In this document: positions 43,921 to 53,848 of the stretch, one piece after another
How positions within the stretch are numbered: the first letter of the stretch is position 1
How the letters are laid out: each line of letters opens with the position of its first letter
Origin: Niallia circulans
Lineage (GTDB): Bacteria; Bacillota; Bacilli; Bacillales; Cytobacillaceae
Direction of reading: 5' to 3'
NCBI RefSeq assembly: GCF_003726095.1
Contig: NZ_CP026031.1
Location: 4,900,001-4,964,000, forward strand
DNA: 64,000 nucleotides
Notes under the pieces: generated by a model
Seen by the model: only the letters and a program-made list of their open reading frames with translations
The model's database searches: none
Told to the model about the DNA's origin: nothing
Position numbers and translations under genes: made by a program

Positions 43921-43953
43921 AGAGACTGGCAGTATATTAAACTGCCAGTCTCT
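43921..43953 (+). other. Stable intercistronic hairpin without T tract
   Basis: AGAGACTGGCAGT (43921-43933) and ACTGCCAGTCTCT (43941-43953) form a perfect 13-bp stem 11 bases after the lplA-type stop codon. No T run follows, so it should protect the upstream message from 3' decay or slow read-through. That would allow more binding protein than permease to be made. Confidence 0.75.
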
Positions 43954-43997
43954 CTTAAAGACAGTGAAATTAAAGAAGGGAAGGAGAGGAAATTATA

Positions 43998-44987
43998 ATG
44001 GCAAAAGCCAGTACGCAAGTGACAGAACCAGAAACAGACATCGCCCACTCCATGATAGGAACTACTGTGCAGCAAAAGCCCAATCTTTCTAAGTTCCAAC
44101 GTATTTTGAGAGATAAATGGCTTTATATTCTATTACTGCCAGGTTTGGCGTATTTCATTGTATTTAAGTATCTTCCCATGTGGGGAATTGTCATAGCCTT
44201 TCAAGATTATTCCCCTTTTACAGGCATATTAGGAAGCAAATGGGTAGGGTTTGATAATTTTATCGATTTCTTCAAAAATCCAGATTTTTTTCGATTATTA
44301 AATAATACAGCTATTTTTGCAGTGCTAAATTTGGTGTTTTTCTTTCCAGCCCCTATTATATTGGCACTTCTTTTAAATGAGCTGCGGGTTAATTCATACA
44401 AAAGAGTGGTTCAAACATTTATTTATGTGCCGCATTTTATGTCGTGGGTAATCATTGCCAGTATTACGTATATCTTTTTTACAACAAGCGGTGGTGTGGT
44501 GAATGATATTGTTTCTCAAATTTACGGTAAAAACATTGATTTTCTCTCTTCTCCAGATTGGTTTCGCCCATTAATTATGATGCAAATTATTTGGAAGGAA
44601 ACGGGCTGGGGAACGGTAATCTTTTTGGCAGCACTAACAGCAGTTGATAAAGAGCAGTACGAAGCAGCGATTGTCGATGGTGCAGGAAGATTACGGCGTT
44701 TATGGCATATTACTTTACCTGCAATAAGAAGTACGATAATTGTTATGCTTATCCTCCAGCTTGGCCGTTTTCTTGACACAGGCTTTCAACAAATCTATTT
44801 AATGTCCAATTCATTAAACCGCGGCGTGGCGGATGTATTTGATACGTATGTATATTTTGTTGGTATTACCCAAGGAGCATACAGCTATAGTACAGCAGTT
44901 GGTCTCTTTAAGTCTGTCATTGGCATTATCCTCGTTTTGGGGTCCAATAAATTAGCGAAGAAAATGGGAGAGGAAGGAATCTTTTAA
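43998..44987 (+). CDS. ABC importer permease, LplB/YteP type
   Basis: A 329-residue membrane protein with an extended cytoplasmic N-terminus (about 45 residues) and six hydrophobic segments. The CUT1 ATPase-contact loop is KEQYEAAIVDGAGRLRRLWHITLPAI near residue 218. It begins with KWLYILLLPGLAYFIVFKYLPMWGIVIAFQDY, typical of the LplB group. ATG 43998 follows AAGGAGAGG. It pairs with the LplC-type permease 27 bases downstream. Confidence 0.93.
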   Translation: MAKASTQVTEPETDIAHSMIGTTVQQKPNLSKFQRILRDKWLYILLLPGLAYFIVFKYLPMWGIVIAFQDYSPFTGILGSKWVGFDNFIDFFKNPDFFRLLNNTAIFAVLNLVFFFPAPIILALLLNELRVNSYKRVVQTFIYVPHFMSWVIIASITYIFFTTSGGVVNDIVSQIYGKNIDFLSSPDWFRPLIMMQIIWKETGWGTVIFLAALTAVDKEQYEAAIVDGAGRLRRLWHITLPAIRSTIIVMLILQLGRFLDTGFQQIYLMSNSLNRGVADVFDTYVYFVGITQGAYSYSTAVGLFKSVIGIILVLGSNKLAKKMGEEGIF

Positions 44988-45014
44988 TGTTGAAAATTCA
45001 AGGAGGTGTGAAAA

Positions 45015-45905
45015 ATGGCGATGCCCAAAATGCATAATACACGGGGAGGGCGTATATTTGATGGCTTTAACGTAATCCTTTTAGGCATTATCGGAATCAC
45101 GATGATTCTGCCGTTTTTATACATTATTGCAGGATCGTTTGCTACAGAGGCAGAGTTAACCACAAGGAGCTTTTTTATCTGGCCAGAAACCTTTACCCTT
45201 GATGCATATAAATATATTTTTTCGACAGGAACTTTTACACGGAGTATTCTCGTATCGGTTGGGATTACATTAGTTGGGACTTTGATTTGTCTATTCTTTA
45301 CCTTTACAATGGCTTATCCATTATCACGGAAAAATTTAATTGGACGAAGCCTGTTGATGAATATGATTGTCTTTTCCATGTTATTCAGTGGAGGGATGAT
45401 TCCTACTTATATTGTTGTTAAATCATTGGGATTATTAGATTCCTACTGGTCATTAATTTTGCCAGCTGCGATTAACCCATTCAATTTAATTATTGTCAAA
45501 ACCTTCTTTCAAGGGATACCAGTGGAATTAGAGGAAGCGGCGAAGATGGATGGATGTTCCGAAATGGGAATTTTTTTAAGGATCATTTTACCTTTATCCA
45601 AGCCGGTCCTTGCCACTTTTGCCTTATTTTATGCGGTTACCATCTGGAACGATTACTTTCATGCACTATTGTATATTAGCGACAGCGCAAAATGGCCTGT
45701 ACAGGTCCTGCTTCAACAAATTATTATTTTATCTCAAGGGAACTTGGCTGATACCGCTTCACAAGGAGTAGAATATGTAGCCCCGCCAGCACAATCATTA
45801 AAATTGGCTGTTGTCGTAGTAGCTACCTTGCCGATATTAATTGTTTATCCATTCCTGCAAAAGCATTTTGCTAAAGGAATGTTATTAGGATCTGTAAAGG
45901 GATAA
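45015..45905 (+). CDS. ABC importer permease, LplC/YtcP type
   Basis: A 296-residue membrane protein with six hydrophobic segments, starting at ATG 45015 after AAGGAGGTG. The contact loop IPVELEEAAKMDGCSEMGIFLRIILPLSKP near residue 175 carries the EAA motif. The C-terminal KHFAKGMLLGSVKG is a strong LplC hallmark. It completes the transporter with the binding protein and the LplB-type subunit. Confidence 0.94.
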   Translation: MAMPKMHNTRGGRIFDGFNVILLGIIGITMILPFLYIIAGSFATEAELTTRSFFIWPETFTLDAYKYIFSTGTFTRSILVSVGITLVGTLICLFFTFTMAYPLSRKNLIGRSLLMNMIVFSMLFSGGMIPTYIVVKSLGLLDSYWSLILPAAINPFNLIIVKTFFQGIPVELEEAAKMDGCSEMGIFLRIILPLSKPVLATFALFYAVTIWNDYFHALLYISDSAKWPVQVLLQQIIILSQGNLADTASQGVEYVAPPAQSLKLAVVVVATLPILIVYPFLQKHFAKGMLLGSVKG

Positions 45906-45921
45906 GTTTTAACTTTAATAC

Positions 45922-45978
45922 CGATGGCTGATGACCGAAGAACGGTGGAATATAAGGAACGCACAGCCGTCTTTTTAA
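45922..45978 (+). terminator. Possible weak terminator after the permease gene
   Basis: GATGGCTG (45923-45930) faces CAGCCGTC (45964-45971) with two G-T pairs, and TTTTT follows. The long loop makes this doubtful. Confidence 0.35.
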
Positions 45979-46021
45979 TGCTATCTATTTTGAACATAAT
46001 TAAACAATTGAAGGTGAGCAA

Positions 46022-48502
46022 ATGACTAATTTCCTACAGCTAAAACATGAATTTAATGATCCTTCTGCAGAATATTCGATTTTTCCATTTTGGTTTTTAA
46101 ATGGTGATCTTCATAAAGAAGAACTAGCTAGACAATTGCGAGATTTTAAGGATAAAGGCGTGCATGGGATAGTAGCACATCCCCGAATTGGCATACCTGA
46201 GGACATCGATTATTTAGGAACAAAATTTATCGAACGACTGCGCTTTATTATGGAAGAAGCTGCAGAACTAGGGATGAAAGTGATTATCTATGATGAAGGC
46301 ATGTATCCATCCGGATCTGCCCATGGGAAGGTGGTTGAGAACAATCCTGAATATGCAGCCCGTGGATTGCGCATGACAATGCATCCTATAAAAGGTCCTG
46401 CCAAAATAAAGGAACAACTAGAAGAATACGAGGAAATTGTTTTTGCTGCTGCTTTAAAGATGACTGGTGATAGGAAAATCGATCCTCACTCCGTTGTTTC
46501 CTTGGAAGTGGAACAAGACAGCATCGTTTTTGATCCGAAAGAATCAGGAGGTTGGTCGATTGTTTTCCTTATTGCTACTTTTTCAAAAGGGACGATTCGC
46601 GGGCTTCACTTTGGAGAAGATGATGGCGAACCAAATGCTCCACTAGCAGGCGATTTATTAAATCCAGATGCTATGAAAAAATTTATCCGTGTGACTCATG
46701 ATGTATATTATGAACAATTTAGTGAGTATTTTGGCAATACCATAACAGCACTATTTACAGATGAACCGAGTGTTTTAGGCCGCTGTGTCGATCCAGAAAA
46801 AATTAAGCCTTGGACAGAGGGCTTCTTGGATTATTATAGGCAGCATGGCAATGAGCCGAAGGATTTGTTAGCGTTATGGTTTGATGTCGGGACTGACACT
46901 GCTATTAAGAGAAGAAACTTTAAAAAAACGGTTAATAAACGCCTTCAGGAAACGTATTACCTTCCGATATCGGAGTGGTGTGAGAAGCATGGGATTCAAT
47001 TAACTGGGCATCCGGAGGCGAGTGACGATATTGGCTTTTTGCAATATTTTCAGCTGCCTGGACAGGATTTAGTATGGAGATGGGTTGGACCAGAAGACAA
47101 TAAAGGAATTCAAGGACATGATAGTACTTTAGGAAAATGTTCCTCCGATGCGGCTAGGCACCGTGGGTTGCCTCGTAATGCCAATGAATGTTTTGGCTGT
47201 TGTGGGCCAAATGGACATCAATGGCAATTAACAGCAGCGGATATGAAATGGTTTGTAGATTGGCTTTTTGTAAGAGGAGTAAATATGCTTTATCCCCATG
47301 CCTTTTATTACTCGATCGAAGGTGAACGTTTAAATGAGCGCGCACCAGATAACGGCCCCCATAATGCATGGTGGAATTATTATAGATTGTTTGCTGATTA
47401 TGAAAGACGGATGTCTTGGCTTTTAAGTGATTGTACCAATATTACAGAAATTGCGATTTTGTGTGAGGAAGACCATCTTCCTTGGAAAATAGCAGAACCG
47501 CTCTATACCAATCAAATAGAATTTAACTACTTAGAAGAAGACTTATTTCTCCACAACTGTCTCATCGAAGAAGGCCAAGTGAAAATCCAAAAACAAATTT
47601 ATAGAGTAATCGTAATAGAAAATCTGGAACAGCTTGTTTCTAACGAAATGGTGCAGAAGCTTAGTCTTTTTCTGAAGAATGGGGGCACTGTTATTATTTA
47701 TAATCCCGAAAAGAAGGAACTTCCTTTACGTGGGAATGTAGTACAACTTTCTAACTACAATAGCGTAATCGGCTCCCTTGATCGGTTGCAATCCAGGGAT
47801 GTTTATTTGATACCACATAATCCTGGATTGCGTGTTACCCATATTGTCAAGGAAGGTATAGATTTTTATGTGTTGGTAAATGAAGATGATTCATCCGTAG
47901 AAGGAGAACTGGCTGTTAAATGCAGGGGTGCTTTAGAAAAATGGGATGCTTGGTCCTCCAACATAGAAACAATCGAAATAAATGAAGTAGATGGGGAGTA
48001 TACAAAGTACAACTTTTCTTTGCAGCATAGGGAGTCTATCATTCTCTGTGTTAATCATCAGGAAACACCAACTTTTGCAGCCAAAAGCCAAAAGGAAGAA
48101 CACAGTTTGGATATCAACGTAGATCATTGGACAATGACTAATCCATTCCGTCAAAAGGAAGTGATCAAAAAACTAGTTTCCTTAACGGAATATGAAGATT
48201 TAAAATATTTTTCCGGCAAAACTATCTATCAGTCAAAAGTGACCTTAGATGCATCGAAAAGAAAATATAAAAAAGCTCAATTAGATTTAGGAGAAGTTTG
48301 TGAGCTTGCTGAATTGTGTATTAACGGAGAAACGGTCGGAGTTAAAATGTGGAGTCCCTATCATTTTGATATAACACCATACATAAACACAGGCACCTTG
48401 GATATAGAAGTAATTGTTACCAACAGCAAGGCAAACGAATATGCAAAAGAATTGATGAAGTCCGGATTAATTGGACCGGTAAGATTAAAGTTTTATCTAT
48501 AA
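46022..48502 (+). CDS. GH106-like glycoside hydrolase (putative alpha-L-rhamnosidase)
   Basis: An 826-residue cytoplasmic protein. The N-terminal EYSIFPFWFLNGDLHKEELARQLRDFKDKGVHGIVAHPR opens a TIM-like barrel, as in GH106 rhamnosidases. TALFTDEPSVLG and GHPEASDDIGF supply acidic residues near positions 248 and 335 that could be catalytic. The C-terminal 130 residues (DLGEVCELAELCINGETVGVKMWSPYHFDIT) form a jelly-roll sugar-binding domain. No signal peptide, so it acts on imported fragments. The family call rests on overall pattern and is less sure than for its neighbours. ATG 46022 follows AAGGTGAGCAA. Confidence 0.7.
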   Translation: MTNFLQLKHEFNDPSAEYSIFPFWFLNGDLHKEELARQLRDFKDKGVHGIVAHPRIGIPEDIDYLGTKFIERLRFIMEEAAELGMKVIIYDEGMYPSGSAHGKVVENNPEYAARGLRMTMHPIKGPAKIKEQLEEYEEIVFAAALKMTGDRKIDPHSVVSLEVEQDSIVFDPKESGGWSIVFLIATFSKGTIRGLHFGEDDGEPNAPLAGDLLNPDAMKKFIRVTHDVYYEQFSEYFGNTITALFTDEPSVLGRCVDPEKIKPWTEGFLDYYRQHGNEPKDLLALWFDVGTDTAIKRRNFKKTVNKRLQETYYLPISEWCEKHGIQLTGHPEASDDIGFLQYFQLPGQDLVWRWVGPEDNKGIQGHDSTLGKCSSDAARHRGLPRNANECFGCCGPNGHQWQLTAADMKWFVDWLFVRGVNMLYPHAFYYSIEGERLNERAPDNGPHNAWWNYYRLFADYERRMSWLLSDCTNITEIAILCEEDHLPWKIAEPLYTNQIEFNYLEEDLFLHNCLIEEGQVKIQKQIYRVIVIENLEQLVSNEMVQKLSLFLKNGGTVIIYNPEKKELPLRGNVVQLSNYNSVIGSLDRLQSRDVYLIPHNPGLRVTHIVKEGIDFYVLVNEDDSSVEGELAVKCRGALEKWDAWSSNIETIEINEVDGEYTKYNFSLQHRESIILCVNHQETPTFAAKSQKEEHSLDINVDHWTMTNPFRQKEVIKKLVSLTEYEDLKYFSGKTIYQSKVTLDASKRKYKKAQLDLGEVCELAELCINGETVGVKMWSPYHFDITPYINTGTLDIEVIVTNSKANEYAKELMKSGLIGPVRLKFYL

Positions 48503-48533
48503 ATTATTCCTTGGTACGGAGGGGGAATCGGAA

Positions 48534-50386
48534 ATGGCAGAAAAAAAGAAGCAAGAAAAACGATTACGACAGATGGAAAGTTTAAATCGTGGTTTGATTG
48601 CTGTAAAGGTAAAGAACGGTGTCTATATTGGCTGGCGCTTGTTTGGGACAGATCCAGAGGAAAAATCATTCAATCTTTATCGTGATGGAATTAAAGTGAA
48701 TCCTGCCCCGATTACTAGCAGTACCAATTATTTAGATGAAAGTGGAGTAGAAGCTTCTATTTATCAAGTATGTTCTATTGTAGATGGCAAGGAACAGCCC
48801 TGTTCAGAAAAGGCTGAAGTATGGGAGACGAGCTTTTTGACTATTCCCCTGAATAAACCTGAAGGAGGAATAACACCAGATGGAGTAGCTTATTCCTATA
48901 GTGCTAATGATGCAAGTGTTGGAGATGTAGATGGGGATGGAGAATATGAAATTATCCTCAAATGGGATCCATCTAATTCGCATGATAATGCCCATAAAGG
49001 CTATACCGGGAATGTATATTTAGATGCCTACAAGTTAAATAGCACGCACTTATGGCGGATTGATTTAGGAAGAAATATCCGTGCCGGAGCTCATTACACG
49101 CAGTTTATGGTCTATGATCTAGATGGGGATGGAAAGGCGGAGGTTGCCTGTAAAACGGCAGATGGAACTAGAGATGGAGAAGGGAAAGTAATTGGAGATA
49201 TAGGTGCGGATTATCGAAATAAAGATGGTTTTATTCTGCAAGGGCCTGAATATTTAACGATATTTGATGGAATGACAGGGAGAGAGTTAGTGACAACCGA
49301 CTATGATCCCCCTCGAGGAAAAGGCGAGGACTGGGGGATGATGAAGGAAATCGCGTCGATCGTTTTCTAGCATGTATAGCCTATCTTGATGGGGAAAGAC
49401 CTAGCTTAGTAATGTGTCGTGGCTACTACACGAGAGCAGTGCTAGCTGCTTATAATTGGCGAGATGGCGAACTGTCAAAAGTATGGATGTTTGATAGCCT
49501 AGCACCTGGTAATGAAGGTTATTCTGGGCAAGGTAATCATAGTGTAAGCGTTGCAGATGTAGACGATGACGGGAAGGATGAAATTATCTATGGTTCTTGT
49601 GTAATTGACCATGATGGTACAGGGCTTTATAAAACTGGTTTAGGACATGGGGACGCCATTCATGTTGGAAATTTTAACCCAGCGAGACCAGGCTTGGAAA
49701 TATTTCAAGTACATGAAACGCCTCAAGCAATGGGGACGGAAATCCATGATGCCAAAACAGGCGAAATCTTATGGGGGATTCCTTCTACTGAAGATGTAGG
49801 AAGGGGGATGGCAGCAGATATTGACCCGCGCTATGAGGGAGCAGAGGTCTGGTCATCGACACACTGGAAAACGGGAGGAGCAGGGCTTTATAGTAGTTCA
49901 GGAGAAAAAATCTCTGATTTGAATCCCCAGTCCTTTAATTTTGCTATCTGGTGGGATGGAGATTTATTAAGAGAACTTCTTGACCATGACTATTGCGAGG
50001 AAACTGGCATCGGAGTCGGGAAAATCGACAAATGGGATTATGAGAACGGAAGGCTCGTTAATATTTTGACTGCAGATGGTACGAGATCGAATAACGGGAC
50101 AAAAGGGAATCCTTGTTTGCAAGCCGATATCTTTGGAGATTGGAGAGAGGAAGTCATTTGGCGGACTGATGACAGCACCGCACTTAGGATTTATACAACG
50201 ACGGATCTAACGGATCACCGCATTTATACCTTAATGCATGACCCTAATTATCGGTTAGCAATCGCTTGGCAGAATGTTGCCTATAACCAGCCGCCACATC
50301 CTGGTTTCTTCCTTGGACACAATATGGAAAAACCGCCAGTTCCCCGAATTTACGAAGTGAAAAATCAGAGAGACTTGGAGGTATAA
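48534..50386 (+). pseudogene. yesX: Rhamnogalacturonan lyase, PL11 (YesX type), split by a frameshift
   Basis: The first frame (48534-49370, 278 codons) ends RGKGEDWGMMKEIASIVF, and the second (49412-50386) begins MCRGYYTRAVLAAYNWRDG. In the shifted frame the sequence between reads DDEGNRVDRFLACIAYLDGERPSLVM, just as expected for PL11 enzymes. So a single G is missing from the run GGGGG at 49334-49338. The rest is intact: calcium-binding DVDGDGEYEI and DLDGDGKAEV repeats, the DGTRSNNGTKGNPCLQADIFGDWREE block, and about 617 residues in all. There is no signal peptide, as in the intracellular exo-lyase YesX. Either a recent mutation or a homopolymer sequencing error. Confidence 0.88.
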
Positions 50387-50504
50387 GAAGTTTGCTGGTG
50401 ATAACTACTAGAAGCCAATCTGAGGAACGTCTTTGGTGCCTGCTTCCTTGTTTAACTTTTTATTCAGCTGACAAAATGTCCGAGATTATTTAGGAGGAGT
50501 ATAT

Positions 50505-51152
50505 ATGCAGATGAATGGTGCGATAGGAGGATTTTATAAACTTTGTGATTGGATTATGAAGCTAGCATTTGTGAATCTTTTATGGATTGCCTTCTCCCTT
50601 TTGGGGCTGTTAATCTTTGGTTTTTTCCCCGCTACCGTTGCTATGTTTGTGATTGTAAGAAAGTTATTGATGGGAAACATGGATATTCCCGTTTTTAAAA
50701 CGTTTTGGGAATCCTATAAGACCGAATTTATTAAGAGTAATTTATTAGGATTTATTGTTTCTATCCTTGGCTATTTCTTATATATTGATATAAATTTATT
50801 GAAACATACAAGTGGAATAATGAACGTATTCTATTATCCAGCCTTATTAATTTGTTTAGGCTTTCTATTAACGATTTGTTATGTATTTCCTACTTTTGTA
50901 CATTTTGATCTCAAAATCTACCAAGTGATAAAAAACGCATTTATCATTATGTTAATGAATCCAATCGCTACGATAATAATGGTGATCGGGATAACAGCAA
51001 TTTATCTACTAATGACTACGGTTCCGGGAATGATTCCGCTGTTTTGCGGAAGTGCATTAGCATTTATTATGATGTGGTCTTCCTTTTTCGCCTTTACAAA
51101 GATACAAAGAATGGAAGAGCAGCATCAAAAACTGAATAACTGCAAGACTTAA
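50505..51152 (+). CDS. yesL: YesL-family (DUF624) membrane protein
   Basis: A 215-residue membrane protein with five to six hydrophobic segments. GGFYKLCDWIMKLAFVNLLWIAFSLLGLLIFGFFPATVAMF at the N-terminus, followed by RKLLMGNMDIPVFKTFWESYKTEFIKSNLLG, is diagnostic of DUF624. YesL lies in the yes operon of B. subtilis, and relatives accompany Lpl-type ABC transporters, where they may assist transporter assembly. ATG 50505 follows TAGGAGGAG. Confidence 0.9.
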   Translation: MQMNGAIGGFYKLCDWIMKLAFVNLLWIAFSLLGLLIFGFFPATVAMFVIVRKLLMGNMDIPVFKTFWESYKTEFIKSNLLGFIVSILGYFLYIDINLLKHTSGIMNVFYYPALLICLGFLLTICYVFPTFVHFDLKIYQVIKNAFIIMLMNPIATIIMVIGITAIYLLMTTVPGMIPLFCGSALAFIMMWSSFFAFTKIQRMEEQHQKLNNCKT

Positions 51153-51172
51153 TCTTAATAGTAAAAGGAGGC

Positions 51173-51197
51173 AGAAGTCACTTTTGCTTCTTTTTTT
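51173..51197 (+). terminator. Terminator after yesL
   Basis: AGAAG (51173-51177) and CTTCT (51187-51191) form a short stem with a run of T after it. It marks the end of the pectin island before the Bce-type genes. Confidence 0.6.
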
Positions 51198-51298
51198 GTG
51201 AAGGGAGAATTTTTCCCTTCTACCAAACCTAATCTTGAACAGAATCTCCTCTTAAATTAAACTTAAACTAAATCATCAAGACCTAGGAGAAACTAACG

Positions 51299-52003
51299 AT
51301 GCAAAAAATCATGATTATCGAAGACGATGTAAAAATCGCAGAACATCTCAGCGCCTACATAAAGAAATATCAATATGAAGTAATTACAGCCATCGATTTT
51401 GAAACCATAATGGCGACATTTAGAAGGGAGAAACCAGATCTTATACTATTAGACATTAACCTTCCAAGCTTCGATGGTTACTATTGGTGCCGACAAATTC
51501 GCAAAGAATCCCTTTGCCCGGTCATTTTTATTTCAGCAAGAACGGGCGAAATGGATCAAGTAATGGCAATTGAAAATGGTGGGGATGATTTTATTACAAA
51601 GCCATTTCATCCTGATATTGTGATGGCGAAAATTAGAAGCCAGCTCCGCCGTGCATATGGGGAATATGCCTTAAAACAGGAGGAAAGGGTTCTTCGTGAA
51701 GGGGATTTGTGCTTATATCCAGAACGGTTTGAATTACGATTTAAAGACAAAGTAACGCAATTAACGAAAAAGGAAACAGACATTATCGAAAGCTTACTTG
51801 ATCGCTACCCTCGTGTTGCTGGCCGGCAAGATTTATTGGCAAAGCTTTGGGATGATGAAGCATATGTCGACGAGAATACATTGAATGTGAATATTACGCG
51901 TGTGCGGAAAAAATTTCAAGAGCTAGGGATTGAGGAGGCAGTGGAAACAGTTAGAGGAGCAGGATACCGTTTGCGGCCGACTTGGAAAGAGGGACAAGCA
52001 TGA
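51299..52003 (+). CDS. BceR-type response regulator
   Basis: A 234-residue OmpR-class regulator. The receiver domain has acidic pocket E8-D9-D10, phospho-acceptor D52 in LILLDINLPSFDG, T/S switch FISAR near residue 79 and K101 in FITKPF. The C-terminal winged helix includes LTKKETDIIESLLDRYPRVAGRQDLLAKLWDDEAYVDENTLNVNITRVRKK-type text. The kinase gene overlaps its stop (ATGA). With the BceS-type kinase and ABC transporter it makes a module for sensing and resisting cell-wall antibiotics or antimicrobial peptides. Confidence 0.92.
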   Translation: MQKIMIIEDDVKIAEHLSAYIKKYQYEVITAIDFETIMATFRREKPDLILLDINLPSFDGYYWCRQIRKESLCPVIFISARTGEMDQVMAIENGGDDFITKPFHPDIVMAKIRSQLRRAYGEYALKQEERVLREGDLCLYPERFELRFKDKVTQLTKKETDIIESLLDRYPRVAGRQDLLAKLWDDEAYVDENTLNVNITRVRKKFQELGIEEAVETVRGAGYRLRPTWKEGQA

Positions 52004-53001
52004 AGCTATTTATTCGCGAGCATGTTTTATTTATTATCATACAACTCATCCAATGTCTGTTGATTCCGTTTATATTTTGGCTGGATGGTTACCGAGGAAA
52101 AGGAGTATGTCTATATGCTATTTTCTTATCAGTCGTATTTTTAACAGTATTTTTACTATATCAATATGTGAGTAGAAGAAAATTTTATCAAAGGCTTGAA
52201 CATTCAATCGGAACATTAGATGGTTCTTTGGAGACGACGGAAGCAAAACCAATTTCCGAAGCTCTCGATCAGTTGCTAATGGTACAGTATCGTTTATACC
52301 AAGAAGAAATTCAAAAAGCAGAGGACAGGCAAGATGAGCATCTTCTATTTATGGATCGCTGGGTCCATCAAATGAAGACACCTCTCTCGATTATTGAGCT
52401 GACAGCCCAAACGCTTGACGAGCCAGAATCATCGAGTATCCGGGAAGAGACAGACCGAATGCGAAACGGGCTGAATACGGTTCTTTATATGGCGAGACTT
52501 CGCACCATTGCAGAAGATTTTCAGATTAAGCCTGTTGCTCTTTCTAAGTTAATCCATGAGGTGAATCAAGAAAATAAGCGTTTTTATATTCGCAATGAAG
52601 TGTATCCGCAATTTAAAGAAGAAAAGCAAGGCATTACAGTAGAAACAGATGAAAAGTGGCTATTCTTTCTCCTGACACAGCTTGTTCATAATGCTGTGAA
52701 ATATTCGGCAGGAAAAGCAAATCATCTCATTATTTCTTTGTATGAACAATCAGGAGAAGCCGTTCTGGAGGTGCAGGATTTTGGTGTTGGTATACCGATT
52801 GTAGATCAGAAGCGTATTTTTAATAAATTCTATACAGGAGAAAATGGCCGCAAATATCGAGAATCTACCGGTATGGGGCTTTATTTAGTAAAAGAAGTGG
52901 CAGAGAGATTAGAGCATCGTCTGGAATTGGAATCAAAGGTCGGCCTAGGTACAACGATTAGGATTATTTTTTCTGATACACAAAACCTTACATCAATGTA
53001 A
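52000..53001 (+). CDS. BceS-type intramembrane-sensing histidine kinase
   Basis: A 333-residue kinase; ATG 52000 overlaps the regulator stop, and an upstream TTG in frame has no merit. Two transmembrane helices (about residues 9-28 and 38-56) are separated by fewer than ten residues, so there is no external sensor domain. That is the sign of kinases driven by a Bce-type transporter. The DHp motif is FMDRWVHQMKTPLS with H123. The ATPase domain shows LVHNAVKYS (N box), DFGVGIP (G1) and TGMGLYLVKEV (G2). Confidence 0.93.
   Translation: MKLFIREHVLFIIIQLIQCLLIPFIFWLDGYRGKGVCLYAIFLSVVFLTVFLLYQYVSRRKFYQRLEHSIGTLDGSLETTEAKPISEALDQLLMVQYRLYQEEIQKAEDRQDEHLLFMDRWVHQMKTPLSIIELTAQTLDEPESSSIREETDRMRNGLNTVLYMARLRTIAEDFQIKPVALSKLIHEVNQENKRFYIRNEVYPQFKEEKQGITVETDEKWLFFLLTQLVHNAVKYSAGKANHLIISLYEQSGEAVLEVQDFGVGIPIVDQKRIFNKFYTGENGRKYRESTGMGLYLVKEVAERLEHRLELESKVGLGTTIRIIFSDTQNLTSM
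52988..53001. promoter_or_regulatory. BceR-type binding site before the transporter genes
   Basis: TTACA, four bases, TGTAA (52988-53001) is a perfect inverted repeat of the form known for BceR-like regulators (TnACA-N4-TGTAA). It overlaps the kinase stop codon and lies 83 bases before the ATPase ATG. No clear -35/-10 pair follows. Confidence 0.75.
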
Positions 53002-53083
53002 GCTTGCTGAAAGCATAATCGATAGTATGCCATATCCTCTACAGGTTATACTTTTACTAGAATTGTTAGAGAGGAGAAGGATT

Positions 53084-53848
53084 ATGCTTAAACTTACAAA
53101 CGTAAGTAAGGTTTACGAAGGAAAGGTAGCTTACCGTGCCCTTACTGATATTAATTTTGAAATTGACAAAGGTGAATTTGTGGTGATTATGGGGCCATCT
53201 GGAAGTGGAAAAACAACGCTGCTTAATATTATTTCTACGAATGATGGTCCAACTACAGGTGCTGTGGAAATAGAGGGGAAAATGCCTCATAAGCTAAAGA
53301 AAAACGCTCTAGCTAAGTTTCGCAGAAATGAATTAGGCTTTATCTTTCAGGACTTTAATTTATTGCATACTTTAACAGTGGAAGAAAATATCGTTTTACC
53401 ATTAACATTGGATGGCTCTCCTGTTAAGGAAATGAAGAGGAAAGCAGAAGAAATTGCTAAGGAATTGGGGATTACAGCGATTCTGAATAAACGTACTTAT
53501 GAAATCTCAGGTGGGCAGGCGCAGCGGGTCGCGATTGCCAGGGCAATGATTCATGAACCAAAGCTATTATTGGCAGATGAACCCACAGGAAATCTAGATT
53601 CAAAAGCAGCAAAAGATGTGATGAATATGCTTGTCTCGATTAATGAAAGGAAACAGACAAGTTTATTAATGGTAACACATGATCCCCAAGCGGCTAGTTA
53701 TTCTGATAGAGTAGTCTTTATTCGTGATGGAAAGCTACATTCTGAAATACATCGAGGAGATAGTAGACAAGCATTCTTCCAAAAAATAATCGATATGCTT
53801 TCGTTGATGGGAGGCGACGGCAATGACTTTTCGTCAGTTCGCGTTTAA
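53084..53848 (+). CDS. BceA-type ABC transporter ATP-binding protein
   Basis: A 254-residue ATPase. The frame starts at 53027, but ATG 53084 follows AGAGGAGAAGG and opens the domain at once. Walker A is GPSGSGKTTLLNIIST near residue 37, signature ISGGQAQRVAIARAM near 142 and Walker B LLLADEPTGNLDSKAA near 162. It is of the MacB-like class used by BceAB transporters. The permease gene begins 26 bases before its stop codon. Confidence 0.92.
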   Translation: MLKLTNVSKVYEGKVAYRALTDINFEIDKGEFVVIMGPSGSGKTTLLNIISTNDGPTTGAVEIEGKMPHKLKKNALAKFRRNELGFIFQDFNLLHTLTVEENIVLPLTLDGSPVKEMKRKAEEIAKELGITAILNKRTYEISGGQAQRVAIARAMIHEPKLLLADEPTGNLDSKAAKDVMNMLVSINERKQTSLLMVTHDPQAASYSDRVVFIRDGKLHSEIHRGDSRQAFFQKIIDMLSLMGGDGNDFSSVRV

